Source: Muricea muricata
Lineage: Eukaryota > Cnidaria > Anthozoa > Malacalcyonacea > Plexauridae
Direction of reading: 5' to 3'
Assembly: GCA_963855995.1 (NCBI GenBank)
Contig: OY979717.1
Span: 19,877,906 to 19,941,905 of the forward strand
DNA length: 64,000 bases
The notes beneath the pieces were generated by a model, which did not search any database, was not told where the DNA came from, and saw only the letters and a program-made list of their open reading frames with translations. The position numbers and the translations under genes were made by a program. Positions 1 to 11,408 of the stretch are shown in pieces. How positions within the stretch are numbered: the stretch's first letter is position 1; every line of letters begins with the position of its first letter.

Positions 1-676
1 TCTTATAACTAGAAGTAGAAATACTAGTTCGTACAAGTGAAGATGTGGTTGTCGATTCCTGAAAGTTGTAGCTCAGGTTTGGATTTGACAAAATTGTTGA
101 TAGTTGTTGTTTTCTTGTCGCAGACAATCTAGAATATTTATTAATGTTTTTGTGTCCTGTGATTTGAATAATTTCATTTGGGGGTATTTCGCTGTCGACC
201 AGCTTCTGAATCAGATGTTTTCGGCTGCTGTGGTTTACAATCTTCCTATCCGTTTCAAATGCGCCATGCAGCATCCAAAATTAGCATTTTCATTTGTGCG
301 TTTTCATTTCCATGTTCTTCAGAAACCTTATCAAATCATCATCGGAAATTTTAGAACAAAGTCGGGAAGCTGCAATATTTAAAACAAAAACACAATAAAA
401 ACTAAAAAGGGGCCAAATCAAGTCGGGATGATCCTGCGGGAAAACACACGCATTTTTCCCTTGTTACATATTTTTTCATATCTTCACTAGTGAAATATGG
501 AAAATACGAGTGTTTTATAGTTTACGGTAAAACACTAATAACCATATAATAAACAGCCATATTTGTCACTCCATATATTTGCAGTCTATCACACAGAAAT
601 AAAGAGTAACAATTAAAAATGTATAAAATATTTAAAGTTACCAGTATCCAAAACTGTAGTCGTAGCTAAGTTCGTC

Positions 677-1181
677 CATAGACAATCAACAGAATGGACT
701 GGAAACGCAAGCTAAAGTATCAATGTTGCTGACGCGACATCCGTGATACGGCCTGATATGCTGTACTTTGGAACCATGTAACATCACTTTAAATATACTT
801 CAGGACTTTCTATTTACATATTTTAAACAAGAACGGCAATCTCTGTGGAACTATCGACTTTTAAAATTCTTTATGGATATAACAAAGCTAAAACCCAACG
901 CTGAATGTTTGCATTCTTTTTGACTGCAGAAATGTCGCCATTGTTGTTGTTGAAAAATGTTTTACGGAAACATTAAATGGTGATTTTCCGCCTCGTTAAT
1001 CTCTCTGAAAAGTTTTAAAAGTCGATAGTTCCATTCACATTACTGTTCTTGTTTAAAATATGTAAATACTAAGTTTTGAAATGTATTTAAAGTGAAGTTA
1101 CAGGGTTCCAAAGTAAAGCGTATCACGGATGTCGCGTAAACTTTAGCTTGCTTTTCCAGTCCATTCCTTAGATTGTCTATG
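677..1181. mobile_element. 505-bp palindromic MITE with empty site in unit C
   Basis: The ends form an imperfect inverted repeat of roughly 45-100 bp (left end CATAGACAATC, right end GATTGTCTATG). It is bordered by the direct repeat GTTCGTC at 670-676 and 1182-1188. In unit C (about 28150-28165) the same flank is present once and uninterrupted, which gives a natural empty site. Target duplication is 7 bp, or 8 bp with one mismatch. No coding capacity. Superfamily not assigned. Confidence 0.75.
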
Positions 1182-1213
1182 GTTCGTCACATCACATTAA
1201 CTGCCAAGTTATT

Positions 1214-2450
1214 ACTCTGCCTACCCTATAGGCGAGGCGGAGTTTTAAATTCGCCCCGTATCTGTTTTTTTTTCTTTTTCTTTTTCATTTTTTCGGTGTC
1301 AGAAGTCGGTGCAGCGCACATGGTTGATACCGCTGGGCACAAGCCACGTGAGCCAACCTAAACAAGGCGTTTAAACTCAATTTCTACCGGAATATGTCAA
1401 TAAAACACGCATTTTAATGTGTATGCTAGAAAATCTAAACCGCAAGAAGGTTTTACGTGCAAAGATTCTCATGCAAAATGTTTTAAAAGCACAAATTCCA
1501 CCGCGAAACTTTACCGAGGAGCGATGTATCGCGGTGAAGTTTTGAGAGCGTGTTTCTGTCATTTTCTGTTGTGTTTCCACTTTTAAGAAGTTCTAATTCT
1601 AATTTCTACACAAGAATCAAACGCAAATTGTAATGAAATATCTATATACAAAACACAATTTTTAACATGTAATGGTGAAAAAAAAGGGAAAGGAAGGTTC
1701 TTTCTCAAAACATTGCTCCAGAAATGTCTTAAAACGGCAAATTTTGATAAACTCCATCATTCCATGATCAGGGAGTGAGTCTAGGAAATGTGTTCCTAAC
1801 TCTAATCACGAAGTATTCGTTATGATTTCTTTGCTTGGTTTTCTATACCTATGTTGAGATGCTGATATTTCGTGCAAAATGATTTATTTGCTTGTGGGAT
1901 CTCATACATTTATAAAAGGTAAGAGACATTTAACATTCCAATTCCATAAATACATATGCTAGTCTAAAGTTCCCAACAAATTATATCGTTGAGACTTCAG
2001 GCACTGTGCTACAGAAGTGATTTAAATGATGCTATCAGGTTAATATATTTATGTATTGTATACTCTTTAGTAAAATTTTCTTTACTTGCAACTACCCAAA
2101 AATGAAACAGCCATATTTTGGTGGTATTATGACAAAAGAATTTGTTTAATATATGTACTATGAAAGTCTTTAGTTTAAATTAAATTCTAAAAAATGCAAT
2201 CTAGGACTCTGGGCAGAGTGCCTGCAAGTCACTCAGACATTGATTTTTGTTTACCTTAGTGATTACATAAGATGTGCTAGCAATGTCTTTAAATGCCTTG
2301 GTACCCTAATAATAATTGATTTAAAGGAGTTCGTTGGGCAGAACAGACCGAAATAAGAGAATATACCACCTCCAATGAACGCTCCAGTTACAGCCTTGTG
2401 CCCATTTTCGTTTTGGCAGGCGGAGTGAACGCCTTAGCAGGCGTCTTGTT
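1214..2450. mobile_element. Helentron-type (Helitron2) non-autonomous element, copy 1
   Basis: The element starts ACTCTGCCTACC; the matching inverted copy GGCAGGCGGAGT lies about 35 bp inside the right end and is followed by a hairpin (ACGCC...GGCGT) and the terminus CTTGTT. A terminal repeat at one end paired with a subterminal repeat plus hairpin at the other is the published signature of Helentron/HINE elements, which insert between two T residues without target duplication. Unit C at about 28186-28200 has the uninterrupted site and shows insertion between T and T. No Rep/helicase ORF is visible, so it is non-autonomous. A second copy is at 25170-27179. Confidence 0.7.
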
Positions 2451-3608
2451 TGTAATAACCTCTATCCTGCAGCAAGGCTCAACTTTTTCAACAAGAAGGC
2501 CCTGCACGGAAAGAAACTGTAGGGAACCAACTTAGCTTGTAGCTTAATGAAAGGGCATGTTATTGTCACAGCCTGATTTTGAAAGTGTAACTAATGAGAA
2601 GGAATAATGTTGTATTGCACGAGTTTACTCAAGATATGACCGAAATTCTAAAAATTATGACATCCTATCCTGGCCAATATACAACTTTGCATCATCTTAT
2701 GTAACAGGTTATGCTTAGCATGGAAATTGATTGCAGGAAAGCCGTAAATTTCTCAACCGATCAGAATATTCATATAGTCGGCTGTACGACTTTTGCTATT
2801 TCTACATAGAGTTGATATTTTGTGATCAAAATACATACTTGAAGAAGAAATTGAATAAATTATACTCAAGGAGAAAAATCAAGATGAATGAAAACAGGCT
2901 GGAATTCGCCTATTACTTTGGCTGCAAAAAACTAACTTGTATATCGATTATTCACTAGTTCCCCCTAAAATTGTTAACTAAAATAGATTGTACTGGTATG
3001 CCATGCTTTGATCCACCGCAGCATTTCTGCTATTGACGTGAGGTCTGGAATGAACTATAAGCAGACGGGTGGAAAATGAAAGACGGGAAATAGTTTAGTT
3101 TTTATTTGCCTTTTCGTTTGCGTTTAGGTTTGCAATGCACCTCTTGCCTTGTGATTTTTCAAATTTTATTTGTGGAACCTCGCCGAAAACTAGTCGGAAT
3201 TTGTTTCTTTCACGGCAGACCTTTTTCGGTTCTTTTAAATTAATTGAACTTAATTTTGACCTAATTTCAATTTATCTCAGGGCAATGTACAAAAGTGAGA
3301 GTTTGCAAAATGACGAAAAAAGAGGAAGATCGATTTCCGGATAAAATGAAACTAGATTAAATATCATGTATAAAAATGCTAATTGTTTCTAGGTTACAAA
3401 AACACAAGCCCAGACATGCATGAACAGACTTATACGTGTTATCCTTTGGGTATATACATACATTTTGACTTACTGGTCGACCTTTTGTGGAATGTACAAT
3501 CATACTGTTTTAAAAAAGGCTCCAGTAATTAATATTGGTTAAAATCACGGAAAAAGACAATGACTAGAGATGGAACCTTTTCCACACACCATTAATACAT
3601 TAAAAAGG
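2451..3608. other. Non-coding flank of Mab-21 copy A
   Basis: Duplicated in units B (about 13720-15306) and C (about 28195-29437). Short ORFs here are not conserved between units. A pyrimidine-rich CAG just upstream of the Mab-21 start in units B and C (TTTTTCACAG about 15284; TTTTCCACAG about 29393) suggests a 5'-UTR intron acceptor; unit A has a decayed version. Confidence 0.4.
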
Positions 3609-5041
3609 CGTATGTTACACGTGACTCTGATGCTCTTCGAAATGCGATATTACGTGTATGGACTCCTACGGTTGGCGCAAGGTCATGAGTATCATTGATT
3701 GAAAGAAACGCTGAGAAAATTTTTGCTTCTGCTGGTCCATTTCTTGCTCCTGTTATCATACGAGATCACTTTCCAACCAATATCTATTTTCCCATGGAAT
3801 GTTATTCCGAGGACAGACCGCCATTTCAATTTAAGGAGAAATACTCTCCGGCAGTTGAGCAAAGGATTATACTTAAATGGTTACTTTAACATATCAGTTC
3901 CAGATATAAATTCATGCTCGTTCTGGATCATATTTCAATTTCGGAGGAAAGCCAACGTTGTGGTAATTTGATATTGAAAGAAGATACACCATTCCTTGAT
4001 GCTTACACAACAAATAAAGCCGCTGTCATCTCTGGCAAGAATTTTTGCATGATCGAGACGTGGCACATCGCTTGTCGTCAAAGAGGCTAAAACAATAAAA
4101 TCACGAGAAGCACCAGCTGATGGATGTTTTTGGCTACGCTTGGAAAGACAATGCTACAGCTAGTGGAGATGGTGCAGCTATGTACCCATTTGGTTTATAA
4201 AATTTTTTCGCACATAAATAGTAAGTTTACTTAATTGTGTTCAATCGACTGTATTAAAGGACAATGCAAGTAAATTACATGTCTGTGTGAATTTTGGCAA
4301 GGACATATACAGTGAGGTTTGAACAGGTTGTGATATTGTACTAACCATATCTTGTGATGGTTGGCCATCTTGTGCGAGAGAATGGATCACGCGCGACCGA
4401 ATTGGGCCACAAACTGATCTGATACATCATCAACGATGGTTTTCATATTGTTCCAAAGAGTTCGACCGAAGGAGATTTTCGACTGTCATTTTCGTTTGCT
4501 GAAACTACGCTTATTGCAAGTTTAACTAAATTACAGCATAAAGTACTTTGTTCTTTCAAAGCCGTTGTCAAATTTCACCAAATTTCCTGGAGTCCAAATA
4601 TCAAAGACATTATCGCAACGTATCGCTTGACTGACAATAGCATTTTGGTATTTTGAGAAAAGAATGTAAAATTCGTTCACCGAAGAATTTTTGGGAACCC
4701 ATCTAGTTTTATTACTCCAGTAGTTGGCTGGGGCTTTGAGGAGTCGAGAATTGCCAATGTATTTCATGCCGAAGGTAAACCTCTGAAAAAATTTAGAAAA
4801 TTCTGAAGAAGCAGTTGATATTGCGGAAAAGATCGAGGAACTTTCAAACAATTTTGGTCTTGTAATAAAAGGAACAGAAAACATGACTTCTGGCTTTGCA
4901 CTGAGTTTTAGTCATCTTTCAAACATTAGTGAGATGTTGATGAAACAGAAATTCAAAGAAATTTTAAACAGAAACTGAAAGAACTATCCCGATTTTCCGA
5001 GCAGGCAAAAATTTACTTACAGTTTCTAAACCCACAGAACT
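3609..5041 (+). pseudogene. Mab-21/cGAS-like nucleotidyltransferase pseudogene (copy A)
   Basis: Aligns by eye along its whole length with the copies at 15307-16763 and 29438-30790. It is clearly dead. The start codon is lost by a one-base deletion (AAAAATGG in B, AAAAAGG here, about 3606). The Gly-Ser loop is frameshifted near 3850, the Asp-x-Asp motif is disrupted near 3908 (the first Asp remains, the Met-Asp that follows it is lost), and several further frameshifts and stops occur, for example in the stretches around 4190 and 4318. The 3' part still reads in long pieces similar to the C-terminal helical domain of the intact copies. The antisense ORF at 4531-4884 is a shadow. Confidence 0.9.
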
Positions 5042-5864
5042 AAAATTAATCATCATAAACCAAAACGGCTAGTAGAATAGGGAACAGAAAAATATAGACG
5101 AACTCCACATTATCTATGGACGAAGCTACGAGGAGTTCGACGTCACGTGTAAACTGAGACCCGCTTTATAAGGTAACGGATTCTCAAGGTCGCGCCTTCG
5201 AGTAATATTTCACAATTATATTTACTTTTGGCACTTTTTGTGTGATTAGTTGTCACGAAATTCTGTAATTTTTATAATGGACTTCAATAGACCAAAACAG
5301 ATATGGACTGTAGCTGTCATTTTTACATCGATACTACAACAAAAATTGTGTGATGCACAGTAACATCATAGCTGACATAGCACATTGTGCTATGACGTCA
5401 TTGTGCTAAGCCAATTTCAGGTTTGTGTAGCTCCACACATAATCAAATCCACAAATTTATTGCTACACAGATATTAGGTGGCCATCTGGTATATTGCCAA
5501 GCAAAGATCACTCAAGTACAATTAACAATCTCACATTGTGATACTAGATTTCTATGAGTTTGACAAAACTCAAGCTTTTTCTCACTTATGGATTTAGTGC
5601 GATAAATATATTTGCGCTAATAACTTTACTGTAACACTTTGTATTATTCATACTAAGTGAAAACGTTCGCATTTTGCGATACAAATATGTTCAATTGATT
5701 TAAAGAAAAAAACAGTAGATTTAAACTAAGAAACTATACCTAAAAGCCTGAGTAGATATGCCGTCACAAAGGCAAAACCGTAGAAAAATAACAACAATTA
5801 ATAGAAGACGCACAATATGAATACAATACGATAACACATTCGCTATATTACATTTACGTGCTTA

Positions 5865-6338
5865 GGGCCTGTAAGTTATTCCGCTTACTGCGGATAAAGT
5901 TTCTAGCTGTGACGTGTATACTGTGTCCATTTGTCTGCATCGAAGTCTAAACCTTTGAATTCCATCTCGATTTTGTATGTCTGCAAAAAATCTATCAACT
6001 GTTCGACCATCTCATCACGGAAATTTTTCGTCAGAGTTTCTACGTCCGCTATTTTGTAAAGTGTCAACAGAAAAGATGCTGACAGGCCAGAAAGTTTTCC
6101 CGTTAAGCGGGAAAGTACTAAACAAGTTGCGTTCATATGGGCCAAATATTTTCCCGTCTACCGAGATCTCGCCTGTCAACAAGCGAGATCTCGGTTAATG
6201 GGAAAACTTTTCGTCTCATATGAACGCAGGTTAACTTTTCATACTATTTTCGCAAGAATTAAGGCGAAATCTCGCTTGCAAATTTGTCGAAATGTTTTCT
6301 CGCTAACCGGGAAGACTTCTTCCCATATGAACAGGCCC
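5865..6338. mobile_element. PIF/Harbinger-type MITE with TTA target duplication
   Basis: Left end GGGCCTGT, right end ACAGGCCC, flanked by TTA at 5862-5864 and 6339-6341. A 3-bp TTA duplication is typical of PIF/Harbinger elements. The interior has several nested inverted segments (the reversed copies of CGAGATCTCG around 6163 and 6184, and CATATGGG/CATATGAAC around 6135 and 6216). No transposase; the ORFs inside (5977-6198, 6198-6401) are by-products of the palindromes. Confidence 0.65.
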
Positions 6339-7027
6339 TTAATTAAGAACAATGAAATAGACCAAGGAAAGCATTCTTGGGCCAGAGTCAATCTTCCCTG
6401 AACACCATAAACTAAAATCAGTGAGGCTGAAGTTTTGTTGCAAAAACAACTTGCATGCGAAATCCTCTGCAAATTTCACATGGGCTTGCAGCACAGAGAA
6501 GAACAAAAATGTTCGGAGCAAGATGAAAGCACCAACTGACAAGTGATAATGTAGAATTAACACAAACTATTCTGAACTTTTGTAAAATCTCAAATTGCAT
6601 AATATTATAATTGTCATTTGTCACAAATGTTGGTCCCTAAAAAGTTAATTAATTGAATTTTCAAGGAATGATTATCGTTGATTTCAATTTTCAGGTCACT
6701 TTAAGTTTTCACTGTAATATTCCGAATTTCGTTGCGAAGTTCGGAAGTACTAGTTCGTTAGGCCGCATTCCCTGGCCTAAAAAGTCACTTAGAAAAGATT
6801 TTTGTTGCCCCTCTTATATGCTGAATTCGAATTCACTTGTTGCTACTCGCACAAATCTGTAGTTTTGTTGTATTGCACGAACAAACATCAATAAATTCCA
6901 CTGCTTCAAAAATCAATTTCCGCGATCTTAAATTTGAGTACTTGATGTAGTACAGCTTTAATGTACTAGTTCCAGTCACCTAGCTGGATATTTCATGCGC
7001 GGTTATACACATTTTATGCTTATTTTA

Positions 7028-7180
7028 AAGGTGGTCTACAGTCCGTAATGTAATCAAATGCTTTGTTTACATTTCAAAGAGCTATATTTTGTAAAATATG
7101 ATGTACTAAATGAAAAGCGTACCCTGTTCGGGCATGTTATGCTAGCAAACGAATATGAACTATAATCAACTCATTCCGCC
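7028..7180. mobile_element. Fragment of the 22667-22914 TA-type MITE family
   Basis: The stretch around 7033-7075 (ACAGTCCGTAATGTAA and the following AAATGCTTTGTTTACA) matches the reverse complement of the right end of the MITE at 22667-22914. The other end was not located, so this is probably a truncated or older copy. Confidence 0.4.
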
Positions 7181-7344
7181 TGACTTCCTGATGGTGCTTA
7201 TGTTGGTTAAACTATTTCAACAGAAAAATAGCCAATTTCACAAATCAGCATCTTATGCCGCATATTTTCTCCTGTTTTGTAGTGAAGCTAAGGACGTTAA
7301 TAATATCAAAATGTGAATCTGTTGCTCTTGGAAAATGTTATATT

Positions 7345-7975
7345 ACCCTCATAGACTCGTGCCGTTGGCGCAAGGTCAAGGTTGACATTGATTGAATTGG
7401 TACAATCTCTTTATAGAAACACTGATGAACTTATAGCATCACCTGGTTCATTTCTTGCTCATCTTATGATACCAAAACAAATGCAAATCAATTTCAACTT
7501 TCCATTAGAATAGTATTCCGACGAAAGACTACCTTTCCAATTGAAAGTAAAAATACTATCAGGGAGTTGGAGTGAAGGATTGTACATTAATGGTCACTCA
7601 AACACATCAATGCCAGATATGGGTTTCATGCTCGTTCTAAAACGCATTTTATTTTCAGGAGAAAGTCAACATTGCAGTAGTTTGGTGTTGGAAGAAGATA
7701 AACGATTTGTAAACGTTTACATATGACAGGTGAAAATGCTGCCAAACTCTGGAAAGATTTTTTGTATGACCAAGATGAGTCACAAGGCAATCGTTTGCCG
7801 TCAAAGAAGCTGAAAACGAGGTTTCTGGAGAAGCATCAGCTGAGCCCACTAAGGTACATTGCTGTTCATGCTTGGAACAACACTAATATAACTGATGCAC
7901 ATGGTGCGGCCATGTACACAAGCTATTGTGACTCTTATATTTTAATATTAATTCTCAAACTCATTAAATATTCAT
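7345..7975 (+). pseudogene. Mab-21/cGAS-like pseudogene, copy D, 5' part
   Basis: Diverged relative of the other three copies. It keeps the GSWSEGLY loop (about 7559-7582) but has Asp-Met-Gly instead of Asp-Met-Asp (about 7615-7623), so the metal site is broken; an in-frame TAG interrupts the upstream part near 7511 and the frame shifts near 7725. Similarity stops at about 7940-7975, and the next piece of the gene appears at 13424, so the body was interrupted by about 5.4 kb containing the DIRS element. It is more diverged than A, B and C and may be the oldest copy. Confidence 0.85.
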
Positions 7976-8842
7976 GACCTCTCGGTTTAATCCCGCATCC
8001 TAAAATCAGTTGCGTGCCGTATGTGGATAAAAGAGGAAGATCAGTATCATCAAAATTCCTTCCAGAACAACAGGCAAATAATACACTTATTTGCATAATG
8101 ATTGTACCTTGAAATCGTGTTCTTAATACTGTGCTTAATAAATCACGCAAATCCTTTGTTGGCAAAATTTGGGAGGCAGAAAGCGCTGTTCCTGGGGGTG
8201 AGGGCCCCCAGAAAAGCTGGGGAAACAAGATCAGGGTGAGAGTTAGGGCCCCCGCCGTTATGGACCTTGAATCCCATGTCCTGACCGGGCTTCCCCACAC
8301 ATGAAGCGACCAAGAGATGCGAAGATCAGGGCGGGGGTAGGGCCCCCGCCGTTATGGACCTCGCTCTCCTTCGCTGGTGTGTGCTTCACCGTGGGGAAGT
8401 GTGGCCGTATAGACACCACTTTCTGCCACTGATCGAAACAAAGTGTAGATCCCCCACGTGAAGCTTGTTCAGTGTTTGGGATTGGCTGGAATGTAATACT
8501 GGTAATTATTAGTAGGTGATCTGAGAAGGCAGGAAACTACTGCCGCCAGCTGTCAAGTGGAAATCCATTTGATCCAAACCACTCAATCCCACGCAACATA
8601 TGTTTTACTTCGGTTCTCAAGATTTGGTAGACTTAGAGATGGATCTCCATTCCTAAGCTAGCGTCAGGCCGATGGGTCAGATCAACTAGTAATATGCATA
8701 TGGCAGTGATATTAATGCCTGATCATTATGTTATTTAATTATTTATAGTTTTTTTCAACCTTATGGAAATTAACTATGTAGTCTAGTAGCAGATAATTAG
8801 GACTATGTTGTTGTCTATGAGAACTGATTGTTCCAAAATAGC
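7976..8842. repeat. Non-coding part of the DIRS insertion, with GC-rich direct repeat
   Basis: GC-rich against its surroundings at 8180-8400. A block including TAGGGCCCCCGCCGTTATGG occurs twice (about 8243-8267 and 8338-8362), and CTGGGG/CCCCAG stretches can pair with each other. DIRS elements carry split direct repeats and an internal complementary region instead of LTRs; this block may be that, but I could not pair it with a matching terminus near 12.5-13.4 kb. Confidence 0.4.
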
Positions 8843-9780
8843 TCACGGTGTTAGCACTTGCGCGAGTTTTTCAGGTACTGAGTTAATCACCGTATCTGGT
8901 GTACGAATGTATAGTTCATAGCAGTCGGAACGCCAGCGGCCTAGAGTTTTTATTAGCCAAGGAGGCATATTGGCGGCAGCAGCTGTTGTTGCTGCACCGA
9001 TTCTAAAGCTATGTGGAGCATGATCAGTTTCCAAGTAACCTAACATGTTCAAAAGTTCACGCAGATTTGCATTTAGTATACAGCGCGACAGAGGCTGGCC
9101 GTTCTGTAACATGAAAAGAGGTTCGTCCGTCGTAGTTGAATTGCGTTGAAGGATATAATCGCGTAAGGCGATGACAGCGCATACTTTCGAATTGCTTTTA
9201 GCGATTGTTAATGTAGTACCCTGGCGAAATGGGTCTGTTTTAGACTGCTTAATTCGAACTTGAATGTAATCTGGGTTGTGGATATTAGGCACAAAGGCGA
9301 TGTCTTTAACTGCGAGGAAGGATTTTGAGCTTGAATAGGTAAATTCGCTAACTCGTAGAAACCCAAAAAAGGCCAATGTAAAGGCAGCCCATAGCATGAC
9401 GGTGTCAAGTTCCGGGGAGAAAGCAGGTCGTAGAAGGTCTGAAATTTGTGACAGAATTTGTATAGTTATCGGGCGGCGAGTTCGTTGTTAGGAGCTGGAA
9501 GTGCGTTTAATGCCTTTGAGGATACGGTGTAGCTGGTACATATTGTCAGTCCGAAGAGGCATGCTTTGTTCGACGTAGAAATTCGCTATAGCTGCAAGAT
9601 ATAATTTTACAGTTTGATATTGCACTTTGCCTTGAAGAGATGCGACGAAATAGAACAGGTTTTCCTCTGTTGGAGCTGGGAGAAGGTTTTCCTTGGTGGC
9701 GAGGTTGTGAGCAAAGCAGAAATCCAGGTATTGACGTACTCCAGAAGATTATGTTGTACGTGTAGAGGATGAGAGAGCTT
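8843..9780 (-). pseudogene. DIRS tyrosine recombinase (C-terminal part intact, N-terminal part broken)
   Basis: The 184-residue reading frame at 8843-9397 is the catalytic half of a tyrosine recombinase. Visible conserved positions are Arg in GFLRVSEF (residue 15), His-x-x-Arg in HSFRIGAA (about residues 128-131), GRW (about 152-154) and the putative nucleophile Tyr in LYIRTP. This matches the R-H-R-Y signature. The N-terminal core-binding part lies at 9400-9780 but is spread over shifted frames. In DIRS elements this enzyme integrates a circular cDNA in place of a DDE integrase. It sits downstream of RT/RNase H on the same strand, the usual gag-RT-RH-YR order. Confidence 0.85.
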
Positions 9781-9807
9781 CGCCAAGCAAGGAATTGACT
9801 TTACGGG

Positions 9808-11400
9808 TTAGACTCGGATCAAGGATTCGGGAATGACCGTAGGTTGTTCTGAAGCTGTAGGGACTAGTTGACGGAAACGTTGCATCTGAAATCGGGATAA
9901 AGAGTCGGAGACTGAGTTGTCTAGCCCGGAAACATGTTGTGCGGTTAGTGTGAAGTTGTGTATTAGAGTTTGCATTGTAATTTGGCGAACTAAATCCATA
10001 ATCTTAGTGACTTTGCTTCATTTTGAATTAAGGATATGAGTAACTGAAATGTTGTCGCACCAAAGAATAATGCGTTTGCCTGACCAAAGAGGGCCTCAAA
10101 CCGCGCATGCGAGGTACACGGGAAAAAGCTCTTTCCATGCTGCTCTGTATGCGCGTGAAATTGTTTTGACCAAATGCCCTGGAACCAAAGATTATTAAAA
10201 AATGCGCCATAGCCTAGTGAGCCGGATGCGTCAGTTAAGAATTCAAGCGCAGGCGAGTGTGTTGGCGCAATAGCGAGAAAAATGTTAGAACCATTCCATT
10301 GATCTAAGAAAACGAGCCGCGTAGAAACGTCTTTTTGAAAAGACGAATTAAGTTTGATGTGATGATGAGGTTCGGTAACGCCGCAAGTCAGGTTTATCAT
10401 GCGCTGGAGAAAAGCCCGGCCTGGCACAATAACGCGACATGCAAATTGAAGCGTGCCAATTAGGGATTGCAGTTCGCGTAGAGTACAAGATTTTTTTGAT
10501 TGCCAATTGTATAGCTCAACTTTAGTTCGCTCTAATTTTTCCGGAGGCAGACAGGCAATCATATTTTCGGAGTCGAGAAGCACACCGAGGAATTCGAGAG
10601 ATGTAGACGCAGCATAGGTTTTTGACGAAGCAATCGGAACATTTAAGTTTGTCATTAGAGTAAGCAGTTTGCATAAGGACGTCAAGCAGTTAGCCCGTGG
10701 GGGCGGTTCAATTAAGAAAAAATAGTCTAAAATATGCAAAATATGCCTGATATCGTAATTTGTTTTGGCAATCTATTGAATCGCATCAGAAAGTTGGTTA
10801 AAAATGTAAGGCGCGCTGCGTAGGCCAAACGGTAGGACTGTGTCGAAAAAATAAAGACCGTTCCAGTGCATGCCTAATAGCTCCCAATCTTTTGGGTGGA
10901 CCGGTACATTGCGGAAGGCAGAGCAAATATCGGTTTTTGCCATGTAAGAGCCCTTACCAAGCTGAATTATTAAGTTAATCGCATCGTCAATTTTGACATA
11001 CTGCAAGGAGTATGTGTCTTTCGAAATATGATCGTTCACGCTTGCACCGGTTGCTTTTGGGTGTGATAAGTGAAAAATTGTGCGCCAGTCCGTCGAATGC
11101 TTTTTAGGAACAACGCCAATTGGGTAGACTTGAAAATTTGGAAATGGTGGGCGTAAAAAAGGACCTGCAGTGCGACCTAAAGTGACTTCTTTTAGCAAAT
11201 TTTTGGAGACAAGGTCAGGGTGATCAGCGGCAGATTTAAGATTTTTTGAAAAGCGAGGCGCGCGGGGGCCCTCAAACCTATGCGAAAACCCTCCTGAAAG
11301 CCTTGAATTAAATGCGAGACAAATGTAACATTAGGATGAAATTGTAATTCGTGTTTTAGGTAAGTTACATTGACTGGCGTAGAAGTGCTAAGATTGTTAA
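9808..11400 (-). pseudogene. DIRS reverse transcriptase-RNase H, inactivated
   Basis: RT motifs read clearly from 11200 down: GPFLRPPF, VYPIGVVPKK, WRTIFHLSHP, a KTDICSAF motif holding the first catalytic Asp, and LPFGLRSAP. An in-frame TAG follows DAIQ near 10775, and the YxDD-type box downstream reads LDYFF (about 10720-10735), so the second Asp is Tyr. Both changes should abolish activity. The RNase H region follows, with the ...FLTDAS...GYGA motif near 10220-10240 and the DNSVSDSLSRFQ tail typical of DIRS/Gypsy-like RNase H (about 9885-9925). Gag lies directly upstream, the recombinase downstream. Confidence 0.85.
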
Positions 11401-11408
11401 TATAAGTG

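Larger units (their letters stand above)
267..5100. repeat. Segmental duplication unit A
   Basis: Sequence from about 267 onward reappears, diverged and with different insertions, at 27740-31000 (unit C), and from about 571 onward at 13616-16800 (unit B). Recognisable anchors shared by the units include the stretch around 571-660, the stretch around 2580-2960, the stretch around 3120-3345 and the Mab-21 gene itself. Unit A carries two insertions that unit C lacks (677-1181 and 1214-2450). No complete gene other than the dead Mab-21 copy is visible; the short ORFs at 104-382, 2731-2958 and 3135-3344 recur with breaks in the other units and look non-coding. Confidence 0.75.
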
